Below, one piece after another: positions 43,300 through 44,902 of a stretch of 44,902 bases of DNA (positions within the stretch are counted from its first letter, which is position 1; each line of letters opens with the position of its first letter). The notes under the pieces are model-generated. The model made no database searches and had not been told where the DNA came from. It saw only the letters and a program-made list of their open reading frames with translations. The stretch is taken from contig CAITDJ010000049.1 of assembly GCA_903891085.1 (NCBI GenBank), positions 1-44,902 of the forward strand, in the 5' to 3' direction. This DNA is from an uncultured Bacteroidota bacterium (GTDB lineage Bacteria > Bacteroidota > Bacteroidia > Bacteroidales > F082). The position numbers were made by a program, and so were the translations under genes.

Positions 43300-43758
43300 T
43301 CAGATTCTAGGATCGATCACAACATCTTTAACCTCTTCCAGGGTAATTGTTCCACCATTGTTACCCCATGTGTTTAATACATAGTTAACTACAGCAACAG
43401 CCTCCTCTTTGGTACCAACCTGTTGTGGCATTGGCGCGTTGTACTTAACGCCATTAACAACAATCTCACGATTTGATCCGTTTAATGCCTGAGCAACAGC
43501 CCTAACTTTGTCGGCAAACAGATAGTCTGAATTTTTGAGAGGAGGAAAAGCTCCGGGAATGCCTTCGCCATTTGCCTGATGACAAACAATACATTTCGCC
43601 AGGTAGATTTTTTCCCCTTCAGCGAAAGAAGAAGTGCTGGCTTTCACAACTTCAGTTTTAGTTTCTTTTTTTGGTTCGGAGCTTCCGCCACAGGCTTGCA
43701 TGACAATCGCCGATCCGGCGATCATAGCGCCGAACAAGAGTAATTTTGTAATTTTCAT
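43300..43758 (-). CDS. Cytochrome c lipoprotein
   Basis: Small membrane-anchored c-type cytochrome. ATG 43758 is chosen over a longer frame to 43803, because it starts a lipoprotein signal (LFGAMIAGSAIVMQACGG, lipidated Cys23) and because a promoter lies within the longer frame. 152 residues. Heme motif CIVCH (Cys56 to His60) in GEKIYLAKCIVCHQANGEG, and the axial Met in YNAPMPQQVG. The class I cytochrome fold and position suggest it donates electrons to the fused heme of the caa3 oxidase, though other respiratory roles are possible. Confidence 0.9.
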   Translation of the reverse strand: MKITKLLLFGAMIAGSAIVMQACGGSSEPKKETKTEVVKASTSSFAEGEKIYLAKCIVCHQANGEGIPGAFPPLKNSDYLFADKVRAVAQALNGSNREIVVNGVKYNAPMPQQVGTKEEAVAVVNYVLNTWGNNGGTITLEEVKDVVIDPRI

Positions 43759-43783
43759 TGTAGGATTATATTTAAATTTTATG

Positions 43784-43811
43784 CAAAAGTAATCATTCTT
43801 CATCAGACAAA
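43784..43811 (-). promoter_or_regulatory. Probable promoter of the cytochrome c/DUF4920 unit
   Basis: On the minus strand, TTTG (43811-43808) and TACTTTTG (43791-43784) have a 16-base spacer. The ATG at 43758 follows 25 bases later. The 250-base divergent gap to the protease (43759-44008) also has a weak T-flanked dyad at 43931-43956 and a TAATTTTA at 43904-43911, which could be the protease promoter. Confidence 0.5.
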
Positions 43812-44008
43812 AAGAACGATTCTAAATAATTTTGAACTATATACGTGAAAAATACATCAGGATTTAATTTTATTTATCTAACGATTAGTAGGCAAACTTT
43901 TACTAATTTTACGTTATCATACTCAGATAAAAAAGGCAGGTTTTCTAGGCGTCTTTTTCATTGTAACATTGTTTTGGGTTTTACAAATCTATCATAACAA
44001 AACTTTAT

Positions 44009-44902
44009 ATGTTTAAGAAAATTCTAATTTTCGTATTGGTGACAACATTCATTCCATTCGAGATGGAAGCAGAATGGGTCACATTGGTCAGTAATAAATC
44101 AATTCCTGCTGCACCAAGTATTACAATTATCAGTGATGATTTGAATAGCACTGTGCTCAAAATTGAGTTAACGGGGTTTGATGAAAAATCATTTATGTCT
44201 GACAACAAATCATACAAGTCGATAGATTTATTTTCAGAAATCTTTAGTACCGATCCCGGATTCCCTTCATTGCCCTATATTGCAACTACCTTGGCCATAC
44301 CCGATCAGTGCGGGCTTACGGTTGAAGTATTGGAAACAGGAATGGTTCAATCATTTAAGGATATTTATTTGCCCCCGTCGCGCGTAAGTTGGTATGAAGG
44401 CAAGCCCGAAACTCCTTATTTCGAAAATGAAGCAGCATACCAATCACATGAAATTTTTCCGGCTGAGTACGCCAGACTTGAAACTCCATCAGTTTTTCGC
44501 GATTTCCGTGTTGCCCGTTTATCTGTTTATCCTGTCCGTTACCTCGCTGCAACAAAGGAATTGCAGGTTACTACTTCGATTACAGTCCGTGTGAACTATG
44601 GAAAGGGCATGGTTGTGAATCCAAAAACAACGCCTAAACATGCTATCGCACCATCTTTCGCTAAACTCTACAGGAGTTTCATCAACAATTATCAAAACGC
44701 ATTGGATAAAGAATATAATGGGGTAGAAAACGGACGTGATGTTATGTTATGTATCATACCGGACGAGTTCACCGAAAGTTTTCAAGTATATGCTGATTGG
44801 AAACGTCAGAGTGGTATTGATATACATATCACTAAATTCAGTGATATTGGCGCCAATGCAAATAATCCGGATATCATTAAAAACCATATTTCAGATGCCT
44901 AC
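44009..44902 (+). CDS. Gingipain-like C25 cysteine protease, N-terminal part (partial)
   Basis: The ATG at 44009 opens a frame that remains open to the right edge (298 codons, no stop). Signal peptide MFKKILIFVLVTTFIPFEMEA. The next ~210 residues fit the C25 propeptide: DPGFPSLPYIATTLAIPDQC, LPPSRVSWYEGKPETPYF and FRDFRVARLSVYPVRYLAATKEL. The final segment, NGRDVMLCIIPDEFTESFQVYADWKRQSG, is the start of the caspase-like peptidase domain. The catalytic His and Cys and any C-terminal sorting domain lie outside the window. C25 proteases of Bacteroidota are exported by T9SS. The gene is divergent from the cytochrome c gene. Confidence 0.8.
   Translation, partial: MFKKILIFVLVTTFIPFEMEAEWVTLVSNKSIPAAPSITIISDDLNSTVLKIELTGFDEKSFMSDNKSYKSIDLFSEIFSTDPGFPSLPYIATTLAIPDQCGLTVEVLETGMVQSFKDIYLPPSRVSWYEGKPETPYFENEAAYQSHEIFPAEYARLETPSVFRDFRVARLSVYPVRYLAATKELQVTTSITVRVNYGKGMVVNPKTTPKHAIAPSFAKLYRSFINNYQNALDKEYNGVENGRDVMLCIIPDEFTESFQVYADWKRQSGIDIHITKFSDIGANANNPDIIKNHISDAY

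Noticed and set aside
43929..43958. Transcription attenuator before the C25 protease
   Set aside because: The AAAAAGGC/GTCTTTTT stem needs a G-T pair and has a long loop; too weak to call without conservation data.

Overview
The window is a stretch of chromosome from a member of the Bacteroidota, probably a Bacteroidales-like lineage; I would not go below that rank. The evidence is a fused SecDF, families largely confined to this phylum (DUF4290, DUF5606, DUF4249, DUF4920, FISUMP), type IX secretion (T9SS) signatures, a TonB-dependent receptor paired with a lipoprotein, and many promoter -7 boxes of the form TAnnTTTG. Housekeeping genes are moderately AT-rich and one short island is much more AT-rich.

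Layout. 1-1535: the first codons of a probable IS256-like transposase run off the left edge and appear to have cut the end off a FISUMP surface protein. 1781-10483: uvrD/pcrA helicase, DUF4290, murA, grpE, dnaJ and a NatAB-type ABC-2 exporter, all on +. 10809-18156: secDF, tatA, a large PorE-like OmpA protein and purM. 18246-21144: an outer-membrane barrel protein, a POT/MFS transporter and a rhomboid protease, in alternating orientation. 21303-25277: a secreted protein, a TonB-dependent receptor and a DUF4249 lipoprotein. 25394-28575: purB and an MsbA-like exporter. 28584-30604: an AT-rich island with two orphan secreted proteins and a REP-associated tyrosine transposase (RAYT) bracketed by hairpin-forming inverted repeats. 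30686-36482: DUF5606, pyrD, TM2 and DUF2752 membrane proteins, murB and two glycosyltransferases. 36462-43758 (- strand): ftsE, then an aerobic terminal oxidase operon transcribed in the order sco, ctaD, ctaE, ctaF, ctaC, ctaB, preceded by a DUF4920 lipoprotein and a cytochrome c lipoprotein in their own unit. 44009 to the right edge: the start of a gingipain-like C25 protease.

How the genes fit together. SecDF and TatA serve export across the inner membrane. The PorE-like protein, the C25 protease propeptide and the sorting-domain-like module in the FISUMP protein point to T9SS use. murA, murB and ftsE serve the cell wall and division. The oxidase is a caa3-type A2 enzyme (YSHP motif, cytochrome c fused to subunit II), with a SCO copper chaperone and a heme O synthase in the same operon, so the organism can probably respire oxygen.

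Most notable observations: a PorE-like OmpA protein ending in what looks like a degenerate retropepsin domain (D-K-T-S-V where D-T-G-A-S is expected); the RAYT island with 23/24-bp inverted repeats and a separate duplicated 28-bp motif; a symmetric operator-like dyad upstream of the sco/caa3 operon; the Cys-to-Asp MurA predicting fosfomycin insensitivity; and the IS-truncated FISUMP gene. I found no CRISPR array, rRNA, tRNA or prophage.
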